DNA from: Ruegeria arenilitoris
Lineage (GTDB): Bacteria; Pseudomonadota; Alphaproteobacteria; Rhodobacterales; Rhodobacteraceae
Direction: 5' to 3'
Length of the DNA: 64,000 nt
NCBI RefSeq assembly: GCF_013035425.1
Contig: NZ_WQHX01000008.1
Coordinates: 186,001-250,000, forward strand
The position numbers and the translations under genes were made by a program. Shown piece after piece: positions 8,787 through 18,309 of this stretch. The notes below the pieces were generated by a model. It was given only the letters and a program-made list of their open reading frames with translations. It was not told the origin of the DNA and made no database searches. Positions within the stretch are counted from its first letter, which is position 1, and the number at the start of each line of letters is the position of its first letter.

Positions 8787-11710
8787 GTCACGTTCTCGGG
8801 GCTGGTTTCAGTGGTACGGTCCCATTCACCGAAACGGGCAAGGTGGTCGTAGTCACCCGTATCATTGTCTTTGTGCACCATTCTGCGGCACGAAAACCCC
8901 TGTTCAGGCTCTAAATAGGCCGAAATCAAATCCTTGAGTTCTTTTAGGACTTTGTCCGCCGGTTCCTTGTCCAGCGGCGCAAGCACCTCCTTATATGTGC
9001 CGCCCATCCCAATAAACACCGCTTGAGCGACAGATATTGGATCAAAACCCTCGACACCGCCCTGTTCGGCTATTGCCGCCTCGATCAATAATTGTTTGTC
9101 AAAGTTCGCCTGCTGACCCTTGGTCGGCGGTGTACCTGTTTTATAGTCGATAATTCGCAAGGCCCCGTGTCTGGTGCGGTCAATGCGATCAGCGCGTCCC
9201 GAAATCGCAAAATCCAATGGCGTCAACGCCAGATTCATCGTCGCCTCAAACGCCACAGGCCCTCCATCCGATCGGCGCATGAGTTCAGCTTGTAGAAAGT
9301 CATCCGCAATCCGTTCAAGTCTGGCCAGCCAAAGGGTGCGTGCTGTTGGCCATGCAACATGTTCAGCAAGCAATATCTCAGCGCGTTTCAAAAAGTTCTC
9401 ACGCGTCAATAGCGAGACGTCCAAAACACTTTCCTTGACGAACTCCTCGAGTATCTCGTGAACGACAATGCCGCGTAAAAGGGCATCCGGGGCCTGCACC
9501 AATGGATCCAACGGCTTTAAGCGCAGTACGTGTTTGGCATAAATTGCATAAGGGTCGCGGATCAATCGCTTGATTTCAGTTATACTCAGGCGCCTTGGTC
9601 GGGCAGACAGGGGTGGACGAGGAGACGGACGGGATGCAGGCTGAACCCGCGGCGCCGCTTCCATAGCCTCCGTCCAGCGCAGCCATTGGTCGCCGCGGTC
9701 CCGCATGTCAGACAAGACCTGCGGCCCACCTTGAGCAGGCAATCCCTGCAAGAGGTTGGTTAAGCGGTTTAGCCATCGCGAGGCGACCGTTTCCGCTTCT
9801 TCCGAGCGGACGGCGCGGGTCAACCATACCTCCGGAGCGCCGACCGCCTGTTGGAAGTCGTGCGCTGACAATCCGATCCTACGTTCTGGCAACAACAGTC
9901 CCGCCTTCTCTCGCATCTGACGGTTTAGCCATGGGTCGGGCGAGGCTGCTTCGGGCCAACTGCCCTCATTCAAACCCCCGAGTATCAACAAGTCGGCGCC
10001 TTGCACACGTGCCTCAAGCGTTCCCCAGATCATGATACTTGGATGTGGAGCATCACGATCACGAACTTCTTCGCCGGCAAGTAACGCGCCCAAAAGATCA
10101 GCAAAGTCCCGAGCCGAAATCAGACCGCCGTGCTGAGCTTCATTTTCCAATTCGTTCAAAACGGAAAAGGCTTTTTGACCAGCTTTCTTTTCCCATAAAT
10201 TGCCAGCTTCACCGCTCGACCCGTTTGACATCAACTCAGCAGTCGAGCGAAGACGAGCCACCCAGTCAGACAGCGGAAGTTCGGAGGGGCTGTGTAGCTC
10301 GCAGAAGCAAGACACTAGCCAACGTATCCAAGGCTCCGGCAAGTTTTCGCCTTCGCCAAAAGCGGTCAAGCTGCGTTGGTCCGGGAAGGGCGGTCCATGG
10401 CGACGAATGTGCAGCTCCAGTTCACGGGTGAACAGCAGGTGGTCGCCTCGGCCGCCGCCATCATGGCACAAAGGATGTTTCAGTAGCGTCAGCAATGCTT
10501 CACCATCAAGGCGGCGCACAAACAAACTGGCAATGTGGCGCAGAAAACGGCCTGGCGGAGAAAGCTGCAAAGGCAATCCAGCGCTGTCATCAGGTAAGAT
10601 ATTCCAGCGATCTAAAGCGGCGCTGACCTGTCTGGTCAGCATTCGGTCCGGCGTTATCAGTGCTGCAGTTTGTCCGATTTCGGCGGCGTGCCGTAAACGC
10701 ATAGCGATTGCCAGTGCTTCTGCACGGGGGGATTGAGCCTCGACCAAAGTCAGGTCCCGGGTGGCAATATCCAGTTCGCGCAGTTGAGGCCCCTCGGACA
10801 TCCAAGCATCCGTGATCGGCGCAGGACGCAATGCAAGAGATACCAACCGGTTGCGAGATGGCGAAGGAGCTTGGTCATCGGTCCATGGCTGAACTTGATC
10901 CGGCGACATATCCAACTGCCGTAGCAACTTTTGAAACCGGTATTGCGGGTGATCCTCTGAGGTGAGGGCGTTGTCCAAACTCTCCCACACATACTGTGGT
11001 TGATCGAAATCGTAACCCGGCAGGATCAAGGCCCCTTGAGGCAGTTGGGCGATGGCCTCCATCAGCATAAGTGTTGTGCCACGAGATCCAGTTGACCCTG
11101 CCAAGATGACCGGATTAAGCGGAGGTTGTTTTTGCCAACTTGCGACGAGATTTTCCACCACGCGCCGTTGCCGCGCTTGCGCGTCCAGTGCGTCATCTCC
11201 CGACGAGATAAATTGATCCGCTATGTCAATGAAAGCCTGAGCGCGAGCCCAGTGCCCCGACATATCACTGACGTCCAATTGGCGGATAGCGTCCGCAGAA
11301 ACGCCTTCGCCCTGCATTTCGTCAATTAACAATGCAAGGCTGTCAGATAAATCGAACAGGGATGATCGTGCGGCAAGATCGGGTTGTTGATCCAAAAGTT
11401 TTGCAATCAACTGTGTCAATTCCAGCCGACGGCGTAATGCGGGGATCGCCGGAGGAATATGTGCAAGATCTACGCTTTCACCCAAATCTGTCAGCAAGGA
11501 AAGTCGCGGAAACAGACAAGGCGCCCCTTGATCAAACAGATCACGCACCCGACGCTCCATGCGACGAGTATTTACTATCAACTGCATGCGGGCCAGGTTT
11601 TCCGGCGGAAAGGCTGCGCTGCGCGCGCGTATGCCGTCGACAAGTGCTTTTGGAAAATCCACGCCCGGCGGAACAGCAAACACCCGCGGCAGAGCGTCGT
11701 TTTCAAACAT
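8783..11710 (-). CDS. addB: Double-strand break repair protein AddB
   Basis: About 975 residues, the partner of AddA. The N-terminal part is a degenerate helicase fold containing the P-loop-like GSTGSRGTTLML (near residue 205). The middle shows LLILGGLNEGSWPE, which is characteristic of AddB/RexB proteins. The C-terminal PD-(D/E)XK nuclease carries LRIIDYKTGTPP near residue 870. I chose the ATG at 11710; a TTG six bases upstream lies closer to the AGGAG and is an alternative. The start overlaps the last codons of the preceding nucleotidyltransferase, and the stop overlaps addA, so three genes are tightly coupled. Confidence 0.93.
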   Translation of the reverse strand: MFENDALPRVFAVPPGVDFPKALVDGIRARSAAFPPENLARMQLIVNTRRMERRVRDLFDQGAPCLFPRLSLLTDLGESVDLAHIPPAIPALRRRLELTQLIAKLLDQQPDLAARSSLFDLSDSLALLIDEMQGEGVSADAIRQLDVSDMSGHWARAQAFIDIADQFISSGDDALDAQARQRRVVENLVASWQKQPPLNPVILAGSTGSRGTTLMLMEAIAQLPQGALILPGYDFDQPQYVWESLDNALTSEDHPQYRFQKLLRQLDMSPDQVQPWTDDQAPSPSRNRLVSLALRPAPITDAWMSEGPQLRELDIATRDLTLVEAQSPRAEALAIAMRLRHAAEIGQTAALITPDRMLTRQVSAALDRWNILPDDSAGLPLQLSPPGRFLRHIASLFVRRLDGEALLTLLKHPLCHDGGGRGDHLLFTRELELHIRRHGPPFPDQRSLTAFGEGENLPEPWIRWLVSCFCELHSPSELPLSDWVARLRSTAELMSNGSSGEAGNLWEKKAGQKAFSVLNELENEAQHGGLISARDFADLLGALLAGEEVRDRDAPHPSIMIWGTLEARVQGADLLILGGLNEGSWPEAASPDPWLNRQMREKAGLLLPERRIGLSAHDFQQAVGAPEVWLTRAVRSEEAETVASRWLNRLTNLLQGLPAQGGPQVLSDMRDRGDQWLRWTEAMEAAPRVQPASRPSPRPPLSARPRRLSITEIKRLIRDPYAIYAKHVLRLKPLDPLVQAPDALLRGIVVHEILEEFVKESVLDVSLLTRENFLKRAEILLAEHVAWPTARTLWLARLERIADDFLQAELMRRSDGGPVAFEATMNLALTPLDFAISGRADRIDRTRHGALRIIDYKTGTPPTKGQQANFDKQLLIEAAIAEQGGVEGFDPISVAQAVFIGMGGTYKEVLAPLDKEPADKVLKELKDLISAYLEPEQGFSCRRMVHKDNDTGDYDHLARFGEWDRTTETSPENVT

Positions 11711-12389
11711 CGGCAATCAACTCCTCAGCCAACACTATGCCTTCGGGTCGGCCGACGTCGCACCATCGACCTGGATATTGAAGGGCATGTAGCCTTCCGG
11801 CATCGTGCATTTGATCCCAAACTACATTAAGCGAAAAGGTACTGTCAGGAACGGCGGTAAGTCCGCTTGTTTTGATGATTTGTGCGCCTCCGTAGATCAG
11901 GCCCGGCCCGCGGGCGATACGCCCGGAAGCGTCCTGAGAAAAATCTCCCTGGCCGCTGTAGCCAATAGCATGTGCGACGGGAACACACATTAACAATGCG
12001 TCCATTTCCTCGGGTCTCCAGGCCTTTCTCAAAAGCCGCAATGGGTTCGGACCAGCCCAGATGGCATCGGTATTCAGTGTGAAAACAGGGTCGGACTCCA
12101 GTAGGGGCAGGGCTGCGCGTAGTCCACCTCCGGTTTCAAGAATATCTGGCTCTTCCAAGGAAATTCGCACGTCGGTCGCTGCCAAGTATGCAATTATCTG
12201 GTCGGCCAGATAGTGGACGTTTGCGACAATGCGAGATGGGCCAATGCCTTCGGCCAAATCCAAAGCGTGGTTGATCAGGGGCCGGCCTGCGACCTCGACC
12301 ATTGGTTTTGGTTTGTCTTTCGTTATGTTGCCCATGCGTGTACCGAACCCTGCGGCAAACAGCATGACGGCTTCGGGTTCACCTTTCAT
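11703..12389 (-). CDS. murU: N-acetylmuramate 1-phosphate uridylyltransferase (MurU-like)
   Basis: A 228-residue sugar-phosphate nucleotidyltransferase. The nucleotide-binding loop is AAGFGTRMGNITKDKPKPM (residues about 12-30), with LEEPDILETGGGL and LNTDAIW further on supplying the metal-binding Asp. In the peptidoglycan-recycling route described in Pseudomonas putida, MurU makes UDP-MurNAc from MurNAc 1-phosphate, using the product of the kinase AmgK. Here the gene directly follows an AmgK-like kinase with a one-base overlap (TAATG), which strongly supports that pairing. A general glucose-1-phosphate thymidylyltransferase-like role is the alternative. Confidence 0.82.
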   Translation of the reverse strand: MKGEPEAVMLFAAGFGTRMGNITKDKPKPMVEVAGRPLINHALDLAEGIGPSRIVANVHYLADQIIAYLAATDVRISLEEPDILETGGGLRAALPLLESDPVFTLNTDAIWAGPNPLRLLRKAWRPEEMDALLMCVPVAHAIGYSGQGDFSQDASGRIARGPGLIYGGAQIIKTSGLTAVPDSTFSLNVVWDQMHDAGRLHALQYPGRWCDVGRPEGIVLAEELIADV

Positions 12390-13390
12390 TACGGTCGAAG
12401 CCTCGCCAAATTGTCGGGATTGGGTGGCGGCAACGTATTACGCACAATATCTGCAATCGAAACAAGCGCAGGGTGCTCGAGATCACGCATCAAATGGCCC
12501 CAAACTGCTGGTATCAAATCAACATAATGCGGCTTTTCGTAGTCTGTCGCTAAACGCGCGAATCCACCCATTATCCTTAGATTGCGCTGGGCGCCTAACA
12601 CTGCGTAGGCAGTTCTAAAGTCGTGACTGTCTATGCCCGTTGAGGCGATGTATCGATCGATCATTCGCATTTCTATCCCAATCGGCACAGAGCGGCGTAC
12701 GTCCTGTAGCAAAGACATCAGATCGTAGGCAGGATGCCCGAGCATGGCGCTTTGGAAGTCTAAAAGGCCAACGCGACGAAGTCCGGTGCGGTTCGGCAAC
12801 CAAATCAGGTTTTCGGCATGATAGTCCCTTTGCACTACGACCCGGTTGCCTCCGGTTTCGCGGTGGAGAATATCGGAGAACCGCAATTCAAACCTTGATC
12901 GTGCGTCGACATCATGGGCACCCAGAATGCCTTGCGCGTATTTGGTAAAAGCGAGGGCCGAATATTCAGTCATTATTGCCGGGTCATAAGAATCTAGCGG
13001 GATAACCGGTGAGGCATGCAGATGCACCAAAACGTCAGTTGCAGCCTCATATAACTTGCGTTCAAGCTCGGCTTCTCGTTCCAGAACCCGGGCAAAAAGG
13101 TCATCACCCAGATCCTCCAGCAGCAGAAAGCCGTATTCGCAATCCTCTGCGTAAATTTCCGGTGCGCTTAGACCGATTGATTGCAAGTATTTCGCCATTC
13201 GAACAAAAGCTGCAACGTCTTCGTTCTTGTCTGGCGGAGAATCCATAAGAACAGCCGTGGCGCCATTTACTTTGTTAGTCACGCGTTCGTACCGACGGTT
13301 CGAGGCATCTCCGGCCAAAGGTGTATGTATCGCATCCGCCCATTCTGTCTGTGCGATCAGAGCCTCGGCTAATATGGCCCGATTAGTCAT
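12389..13390 (-). CDS. amgK: Anomeric N-acetylmuramate/N-acetylglucosamine kinase (AmgK-like)
   Basis: About 333 residues of the aminoglycoside phosphotransferase/choline kinase fold. The catalytic loop QRDYHAENLIWL and the metal-binding segment LLDFQSAMLGHPAYDL are present near residues 185-220. AmgK phosphorylates MurNAc at the anomeric carbon so that MurU can activate it, bypassing de novo UDP-MurNAc synthesis. I chose the ATG at 13390, preceded by GGAGGGG five bases away, over a start 27 bases upstream. Its ATG overlaps the TGA of tsaE. Databases often label this family only as aminoglycoside phosphotransferase; the neighbour decides the call. Confidence 0.82.
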   Translation of the reverse strand: MTNRAILAEALIAQTEWADAIHTPLAGDASNRRYERVTNKVNGATAVLMDSPPDKNEDVAAFVRMAKYLQSIGLSAPEIYAEDCEYGFLLLEDLGDDLFARVLEREAELERKLYEAATDVLVHLHASPVIPLDSYDPAIMTEYSALAFTKYAQGILGAHDVDARSRFELRFSDILHRETGGNRVVVQRDYHAENLIWLPNRTGLRRVGLLDFQSAMLGHPAYDLMSLLQDVRRSVPIGIEMRMIDRYIASTGIDSHDFRTAYAVLGAQRNLRIMGGFARLATDYEKPHYVDLIPAVWGHLMRDLEHPALVSIADIVRNTLPPPNPDNLARLRP

Positions 13391-13857
13391 AGAGTCCCCT
13401 CCAGTTTTCTGAGCCATTTTGGATCGGTCCAGCCGAAGTTTAGATGCCGTGTCTCACAGTGGTCAGCGTCTGTCTGAAAATGTACTCGCAACGCCGAGGG
13501 TGGTTCCAATTGTTCGAGTTTTTCCGGCCACTCAATCAGGCACACAGCCTCATCAAAAGCCTGCGTCAAGCCCAGCTCTTCAATCTCGTTGATATCCGAC
13601 AAACGATAGAGATCGGAATGCCAGACCTCGCCGATTCGGGTATCGTAAGTCTGTACCAACGTAAACGTGGGCGAGGGCACATCTTCCGGTACCGACATTA
13701 ACGACTGGATCAAAGCGCGCGCGAAATGAGTTTTGCCGCTTCCGATTTCACCTTCCAGCAAAAGCACATCTCCAACAGCTAAAACTGCACCCAGCCTTGC
13801 GGCCAGTGCCTGAGTTTCTTCCGGTGAATTCAACGAGATCTCAACAGGCGTATTCAT
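13387..13857 (-). CDS. tsaE: tRNA threonylcarbamoyladenosine biosynthesis ATPase TsaE
   Basis: 156 residues from the ATG at 13857; a longer frame to 14040 exists, but the extra 61 residues do not look like the family and overlap the PAS gene. The P-loop LEGEIGSGKTHFARAL (near residues 34-49) and the PSPTFTLVQTY segment are diagnostic. TsaE is the ATPase that turns over the TsaB-TsaD complex making t6A37 in ANN-decoding tRNAs. The partner tsaD lies at 25.4-26.5 kb in this window. It couples to amgK through a four-base overlap. Confidence 0.93.
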   Translation of the reverse strand: MNTPVEISLNSPEETQALAARLGAVLAVGDVLLLEGEIGSGKTHFARALIQSLMSVPEDVPSPTFTLVQTYDTRIGEVWHSDLYRLSDINEIEELGLTQAFDEAVCLIEWPEKLEQLEPPSALRVHFQTDADHCETRHLNFGWTDPKWLRKLEGTL

Positions 13858-13898
13858 GGCGCCACAATGGACTTGCGCCTGGCCCGCTGCAACCCGGT

Positions 13899-15407
13899 TC
13901 AGGCAATGGCTTTGTCCATAGCAACAGTCTGGTGGGTCGTCTGTTCTATTGTGAACCGAATGATGGTCGCCCCGTTTTGCAGCGGACTGACAGTACAGTT
14001 CAATCCGGTTCTGTCTCTCATTGACATTGTTGCTGACCACTGTGCACGATTATCACGCATCCCGACAAAGTCACGGATCTCACCCAACACTGGGGTAGCG
14101 TCACACAATTCCTGCCACTTACGTGTTACGTCCAGAACTGTTGCTGGCTCGAACCCCGCTTCTTCCGTCTCGCCCCACAATGTCTGATAGGCGGCGTTGG
14201 TCTGTGCCAATGTTCCGTCATTAGAAAAGACGGCGATTGCGTCCGTGAGGTTATCCAAGATGGATTGCATAAGATCCATTTCTGACCGAAATCTGCGGGT
14301 TAGCGTGATTTCGGCTGTGATGTCCTCGAATAAAAAAGCGACAGCTCCGTCAGGGTGCGGGCGACCGCTGACAGAATAGACCGAACCGGACGACAGAGAC
14401 CAAGTTTCCTGATAATTTCCGTCTTGCGCGGCCTCAAGCAAGTCATTCATCTGACGCCGCCATCCGCGGTAATTCTTTGGTTCAGGCATCATGTTTTGAT
14501 CACGCAATCGGTCGAAAAAGCTGGAGAGACTGGGGCGACAGCTGAGGAAGTCCGGTGACAAGGCAGTTAAGTCGGTAAGAGCGGGGTTGAACAACGCCAG
14601 CTGCCTGTTCCGGTCAAATATAGCTAACCCGATCGACAGTTGCGCGAATGTCTTTGTCATGGTCTGCACGAATTTACGCTGCGCCGCCTCGGCCTCGACA
14701 ATAGCATTAACATTCGTGGCGTAATTCAATTGACCTTCTTCACTGTCTACAAGCATCAAATCGAACCAAAGCTTGTTCTCGTTGCCCTTGACCGAAACCG
14801 ACACGCGGGTTTTGCTGCTCAAGTGATCTTTGCTTTGAGCCTTTGGGAAAAGCGGCTTCGTTAAGTCGGCTTCCTTTCCTCGCACTTTGCGCACCAAGGA
14901 GACGTAAGCCGAGTTGCACCATCGAACAACGTTGAATTCATCCAGCAACCAAACCGGGTAAGGTGCCTGGTCCATCGCCATTCGGGTTGGATCCGTCAGT
15001 TCACTGCGAACCAAAGTCGCACCGCTTTGTTTGTCGCGAAGTTGCACCCGGACTATACCGTCAATCCATTCACACAAAACCTCTCGGTCCATCGTGCAAT
15101 CGAGCGCAGCGACGATCATGTTACCCTTGCGGCGTACGGTTTCGGATGTCTGGGGAAAGGTTGGGAAATCTCGACTTAGGAGACGGTAGAGATCCTGCCA
15201 GTTATTGACGGCCTCATACCCGGCCAATGCAATGTCCGAGTGGCTTATCAGGCGGTCGCCGTCGAATAGGAATACGGTGTCGAACAAAGAACTCCGCGTG
15301 GCCAGCCCATAGTCGTTAATCCGCGGCAATCGTCTCGGCAAAAGCCATTGCAGCGCGAAACCCGCCGACACCAAACTGATCGCGGCCAGAATGATCCAGT
15401 CAGCCAT
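13899..15407 (-). CDS. Membrane-anchored PAS-domain protein
   Basis: About 502 residues from the ATG at 15407, which has AAAGGATG upstream; a start 45 bases earlier is possible. One transmembrane helix is at the N-terminus (IILAAISLVSAGFALQWLL). At least three PAS-like segments follow: around residues 145-200 (PVWLLDEFNVVRWCNSAYVSLV), about 240-300 (LAIFDRNRQLALFNPALTDLT) and about 390-440 (DAIAVFSNDGTLAQTNAAYQTLW). There is no histidine-kinase dimerisation box or GHKL ATPase and no GGDEF, so it senses but has no visible catalytic output. Lying between regB and tsaE on the same strand, it may feed a separate regulator. The ligand is unknown. Confidence 0.78.
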   Translation of the reverse strand: MADWIILAAISLVSAGFALQWLLPRRLPRINDYGLATRSSLFDTVFLFDGDRLISHSDIALAGYEAVNNWQDLYRLLSRDFPTFPQTSETVRRKGNMIVAALDCTMDREVLCEWIDGIVRVQLRDKQSGATLVRSELTDPTRMAMDQAPYPVWLLDEFNVVRWCNSAYVSLVRKVRGKEADLTKPLFPKAQSKDHLSSKTRVSVSVKGNENKLWFDLMLVDSEEGQLNYATNVNAIVEAEAAQRKFVQTMTKTFAQLSIGLAIFDRNRQLALFNPALTDLTALSPDFLSCRPSLSSFFDRLRDQNMMPEPKNYRGWRRQMNDLLEAAQDGNYQETWSLSSGSVYSVSGRPHPDGAVAFLFEDITAEITLTRRFRSEMDLMQSILDNLTDAIAVFSNDGTLAQTNAAYQTLWGETEEAGFEPATVLDVTRKWQELCDATPVLGEIRDFVGMRDNRAQWSATMSMRDRTGLNCTVSPLQNGATIIRFTIEQTTHQTVAMDKAIA

Positions 15408-15471
15408 GGAGTTGACATCCTTTGAGCCCAAAGGCCCCTCTATGAATGTCAAAGGTTAATGATACCCTAAT

Positions 15472-16869
15472 TTATATCTGAAACGGTTGATTGGCGCCGG
15501 ATGGCACAGGTGAGTCGCCCGTTTGTGCGTCTATCAGCCTACGCGGCCAAATAACCTGAACAATGGCGCCACGCCGCTCTGGGTCGTTGGTCAGATTTTG
15601 ATAAGGGTCGGCGCCGTTGGCAAACTTTAAATCAGCGCCACTTCTTTCCAAGAGGGTTTTCGCAATGAACAACCCCAAACCCATGCCCTCATATTCCGGG
15701 CGGGTAGTTCGATCTGACTCGGAACGCCGTCTCCGCATAAACGGATCGCCAATCCGCCCGATTATGTGAGAGGGATACCCGCGACCGTCATCCATAATCG
15801 ATATCATGATCCAATTCGTTGTCCATTCCGCCTCGACCCAGACATTTGTTTGCGCGAAATCAACGGCGTTCTGGATCAAGTTTCGCAGACCATGGATGAT
15901 TTCCGGTTTGCGCAGAATTGCGGGTTGTTGGACATCTGCATCCCCAGCGGGACCTTCGCGAAAATGAATCGATTTGCCCCTGTTTACATGCGGCTCCGCC
16001 GCTTCGTGTATGACCGCAGAAAGCGGGGCTTGCCGCAGATGCAGATCGTCTTTCCCTGCCCTGCCCATGTCTCTGAGGATGTCGCGACACCGATTTGCCT
16101 GTTCGCGGATCAGCGCTGCGTCTTCCTTCAGGTCGGGACGATCTTCGAGCTCTTCCAATAACTCTGAACTGGCTAACTTAATCGTGGCAAGCGGCGTACC
16201 CAATTCGTGTGCGGCGGCCGCCACGACACCGCCCAGATCGGTCAGTTTTTGTTCGCGGGCAAGGGCCATGTGGGTGGCTGACAAAGCCTCGGACATGGAT
16301 TGCACCTCTGAGCTGACGCGGTGCGAGTAGGCCCCGAGGAAAACAATAGCAATCACAATCGCGGACCAATTACCGAATAAAAGGATGTCGGGCATATCTA
16401 AAACCAGCCCAACATTGGTGCGCAATGGTAAATGGAATTGCGCCAGCAGAGTTGTCAGAACGATTGCTACTGCCCCGACGATCAGAGTTGAGCGTGTGCT
16501 CATTACATTGGCCGAGATTGTAACGGGACCCACCAGAAGCAAGGCAAATGGATTGTTCAGTCCGCCCGTCAGATACAAAAGAAAAGACAATTGCAGCAGA
16601 TCGAAAAGCACCATCAGGAAATTTTCGAATTCAGACAGGCGTTTGTTTTCTGGAAAAAGAAGGATTGCCGTCAGGTTACCCATAACCGATACGCCAACCG
16701 CGAAATAGCACAAACCAAGCTCAAGCTGAACATGATAGGTGTGTTGGGCTACCGTGATCGCCGTGACCTGGCCAATAATAGCAACCCAACGCAGCAAAAT
16801 CAGTGTCCGCAGGCGGATCCAACTACTGCGTTCCTGCCCGCGCCAAAGACTGATGCTGGAATTTGCCAT
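15472..16869 (-). CDS. regB: Redox-responsive sensor histidine kinase RegB/PrrB (ActS)
   Basis: 465 residues with six predicted membrane helices in residues 20-180. The ubiquinone-binding signature GGLNNPF is at residues 102-108. The phosphoacceptor is His221 in AAHELGTPL. The redox-active cysteine expected in RegB is Cys261 in ANRCRDIL, and a GHKL ATPase follows (IQNAVDFA, DDGRGYP, GMGLGLFIAKTLLERSGA). RegB autophosphorylates when the quinone pool and the cysteine are reduced and passes phosphate to RegA. It diverges from senC with an 89-base gap, the classical regB-senC-regA arrangement of Rhodobacter relatives, and may lead the long minus-strand block. Confidence 0.95.
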   Translation of the reverse strand: MANSSISLWRGQERSSWIRLRTLILLRWVAIIGQVTAITVAQHTYHVQLELGLCYFAVGVSVMGNLTAILLFPENKRLSEFENFLMVLFDLLQLSFLLYLTGGLNNPFALLLVGPVTISANVMSTRSTLIVGAVAIVLTTLLAQFHLPLRTNVGLVLDMPDILLFGNWSAIVIAIVFLGAYSHRVSSEVQSMSEALSATHMALAREQKLTDLGGVVAAAAHELGTPLATIKLASSELLEELEDRPDLKEDAALIREQANRCRDILRDMGRAGKDDLHLRQAPLSAVIHEAAEPHVNRGKSIHFREGPAGDADVQQPAILRKPEIIHGLRNLIQNAVDFAQTNVWVEAEWTTNWIMISIMDDGRGYPSHIIGRIGDPFMRRRRSESDRTTRPEYEGMGLGLFIAKTLLERSGADLKFANGADPYQNLTNDPERRGAIVQVIWPRRLIDAQTGDSPVPSGANQPFQI

Positions 16870-16958
16870 TGGTCAATTATGTCCTGTTGCGTCGGATGCT
16901 TATCTTGATAGGTGTCCCGGTTGAAACGATCAACAACCCTTGAATCAGGATAATTGCC

Positions 16959-17579
16959 ATGATCCGCCTTTACGCAATACTTGCAGCCGTCGTACTGGCC
17001 GTTGGATTAGGAGCCATGTGGTTGCTGACGACAGGGGGGAAAGGGGATGACAAATTCGCTCAATGCCGTACTAGCCAGATAGCTGGCGGCGCTGCAGCAA
17101 TAGGCGGCCCATTTCAACTGATCAACGCCAAAGGCGAAACGGTGTCCGATACTGACGTGATCACAGAGCCTACCCTTGTTTACTTTGGCTATACTTTCTG
17201 TCCTGATGTCTGCCCATTTGACATGTCCCGTAATGCCGAGGCCGTTGATATTCTGGCGGAACGCGGCTTTTCGGTGACGCCGCTTTTCATTTCGATTGAT
17301 CCAGATCGCGATACGCCTGAGGTGATCGGAGACTACGCATTCAATCTCCATGAACGTATGATTGCGTTGACCGGATCACCTGAACAGGTAAAGGCCGCTA
17401 GCCAAGCATATAAGACTTACTACAAAGCTCATGACAAAAGCGACGAGTATTATCTGGTCGACCATTCGACCTTTACTTATCTTGTTACCCCACAGGACGG
17501 GTTTATTGAGTTTTTTAACCGCAACGATACAGCAGAACAGATGGCTGAAAAGGTCAGCTGTTTTCTAGAAAAAATGTGA
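16959..17579 (+). CDS. senC: SCO/SenC (PrrC) copper chaperone for cytochrome oxidase
   Basis: 206 residues: an N-terminal membrane anchor (about 5-24), then a periplasmic thioredoxin fold. The copper ligands are Cys81 and Cys85 of CPDVC and His169 in VDHSTFTYL, all present. SCO proteins deliver copper to the CuA or CuB site of haem-copper oxidases and may act as thiol-disulfide reductases; PrrC also affects RegB signalling in Rhodobacter sphaeroides. The gene is preceded by AGGATAA and lies between regB and regA, so expression is probably linked to the redox circuit. Confidence 0.94.
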   Translation: MIRLYAILAAVVLAVGLGAMWLLTTGGKGDDKFAQCRTSQIAGGAAAIGGPFQLINAKGETVSDTDVITEPTLVYFGYTFCPDVCPFDMSRNAEAVDILAERGFSVTPLFISIDPDRDTPEVIGDYAFNLHERMIALTGSPEQVKAASQAYKTYYKAHDKSDEYYLVDHSTFTYLVTPQDGFIEFFNRNDTAEQMAEKVSCFLEKM

Positions 17580-17666
17580 TTTTCAGCGGCTAGTTTGACC
17601 TTTGTCATGGCGCTGCTATTACTCATAATTAAGCCAATTGGCGTGAAATAGCGGAAAGACCCTAAT

Positions 17667-18221
17667 ATGGCAGACAGTTCCGAGCTTGACATCGGCCCCG
17701 ACAAATCCTTGCTTTTGGTAGACGATGACGAGCCTTTTCTGAGACGTTTGGCCAAGGCCATGGAGAAACGAGGCTTTGAAATCGAGACTGCTGGCTCGGT
17801 TGCAGCTGGCCGCGCCATTGCGACGGCACGGCCTCCTGCCTACGCGGTAGTTGATCTACGATTGGAGGATGGAAACGGCCTGGATGTCGTGGAAGTTCTG
17901 CGAGAAAAGCGGCCCGATTGCAGGGTGGTAGTCTTGACTGGATACGGCGCCATTGCGACCGCTGTGGCCGCGGTAAAGATTGGAGCCACAGATTACCTGT
18001 CAAAACCTGCCGATGCCACCGACGTCATGAATGCTTTGCTGGCCAAAGGTGATGAGTTGCCTCCACCGCCTGAAAACCCCATGAGCGCCGATCGGGTACG
18101 TTGGGAACATATCCAGCGCGTTTATGAGCTATGTGATCGGAACGTCAGCGAGACAGCGCGGCGTTTGAACATGCACCGTAGGACGTTGCAGCGGATTCTG
18201 GCAAAGCGCAGCCCACGTTAG
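17667..18221 (+). CDS. regA: Redox response regulator RegA/PrrA (ActR)
   Basis: 184 residues. The receiver domain has the acidic pocket VDDDEP (residues 18-23), the phosphoacceptor Asp63 in VVDLRLEDGNG, Thr in VVLTGYG and Lys in LSKPAD. The C-terminal Fis-type helix-turn-helix is VSETARRLNMHRRTLQRIL. RegA controls respiration, photosynthesis where present, carbon and nitrogen fixation genes in response to redox state. It is cognate to regB 800 bases away on the other strand. The 87 bases after senC may carry its own promoter. Confidence 0.96.
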   Translation: MADSSELDIGPDKSLLLVDDDEPFLRRLAKAMEKRGFEIETAGSVAAGRAIATARPPAYAVVDLRLEDGNGLDVVEVLREKRPDCRVVVLTGYGAIATAVAAVKIGATDYLSKPADATDVMNALLAKGDELPPPPENPMSADRVRWEHIQRVYELCDRNVSETARRLNMHRRTLQRILAKRSPR

Positions 18222-18309
18222 TACAGTCTTTTTGGCATAGCCTTCATTTGAGTCGCTATCAACGTGACCATTCCTGAGTGCGCGGCTGCCTTCGAAAAAT
18301 ACCAAACGG

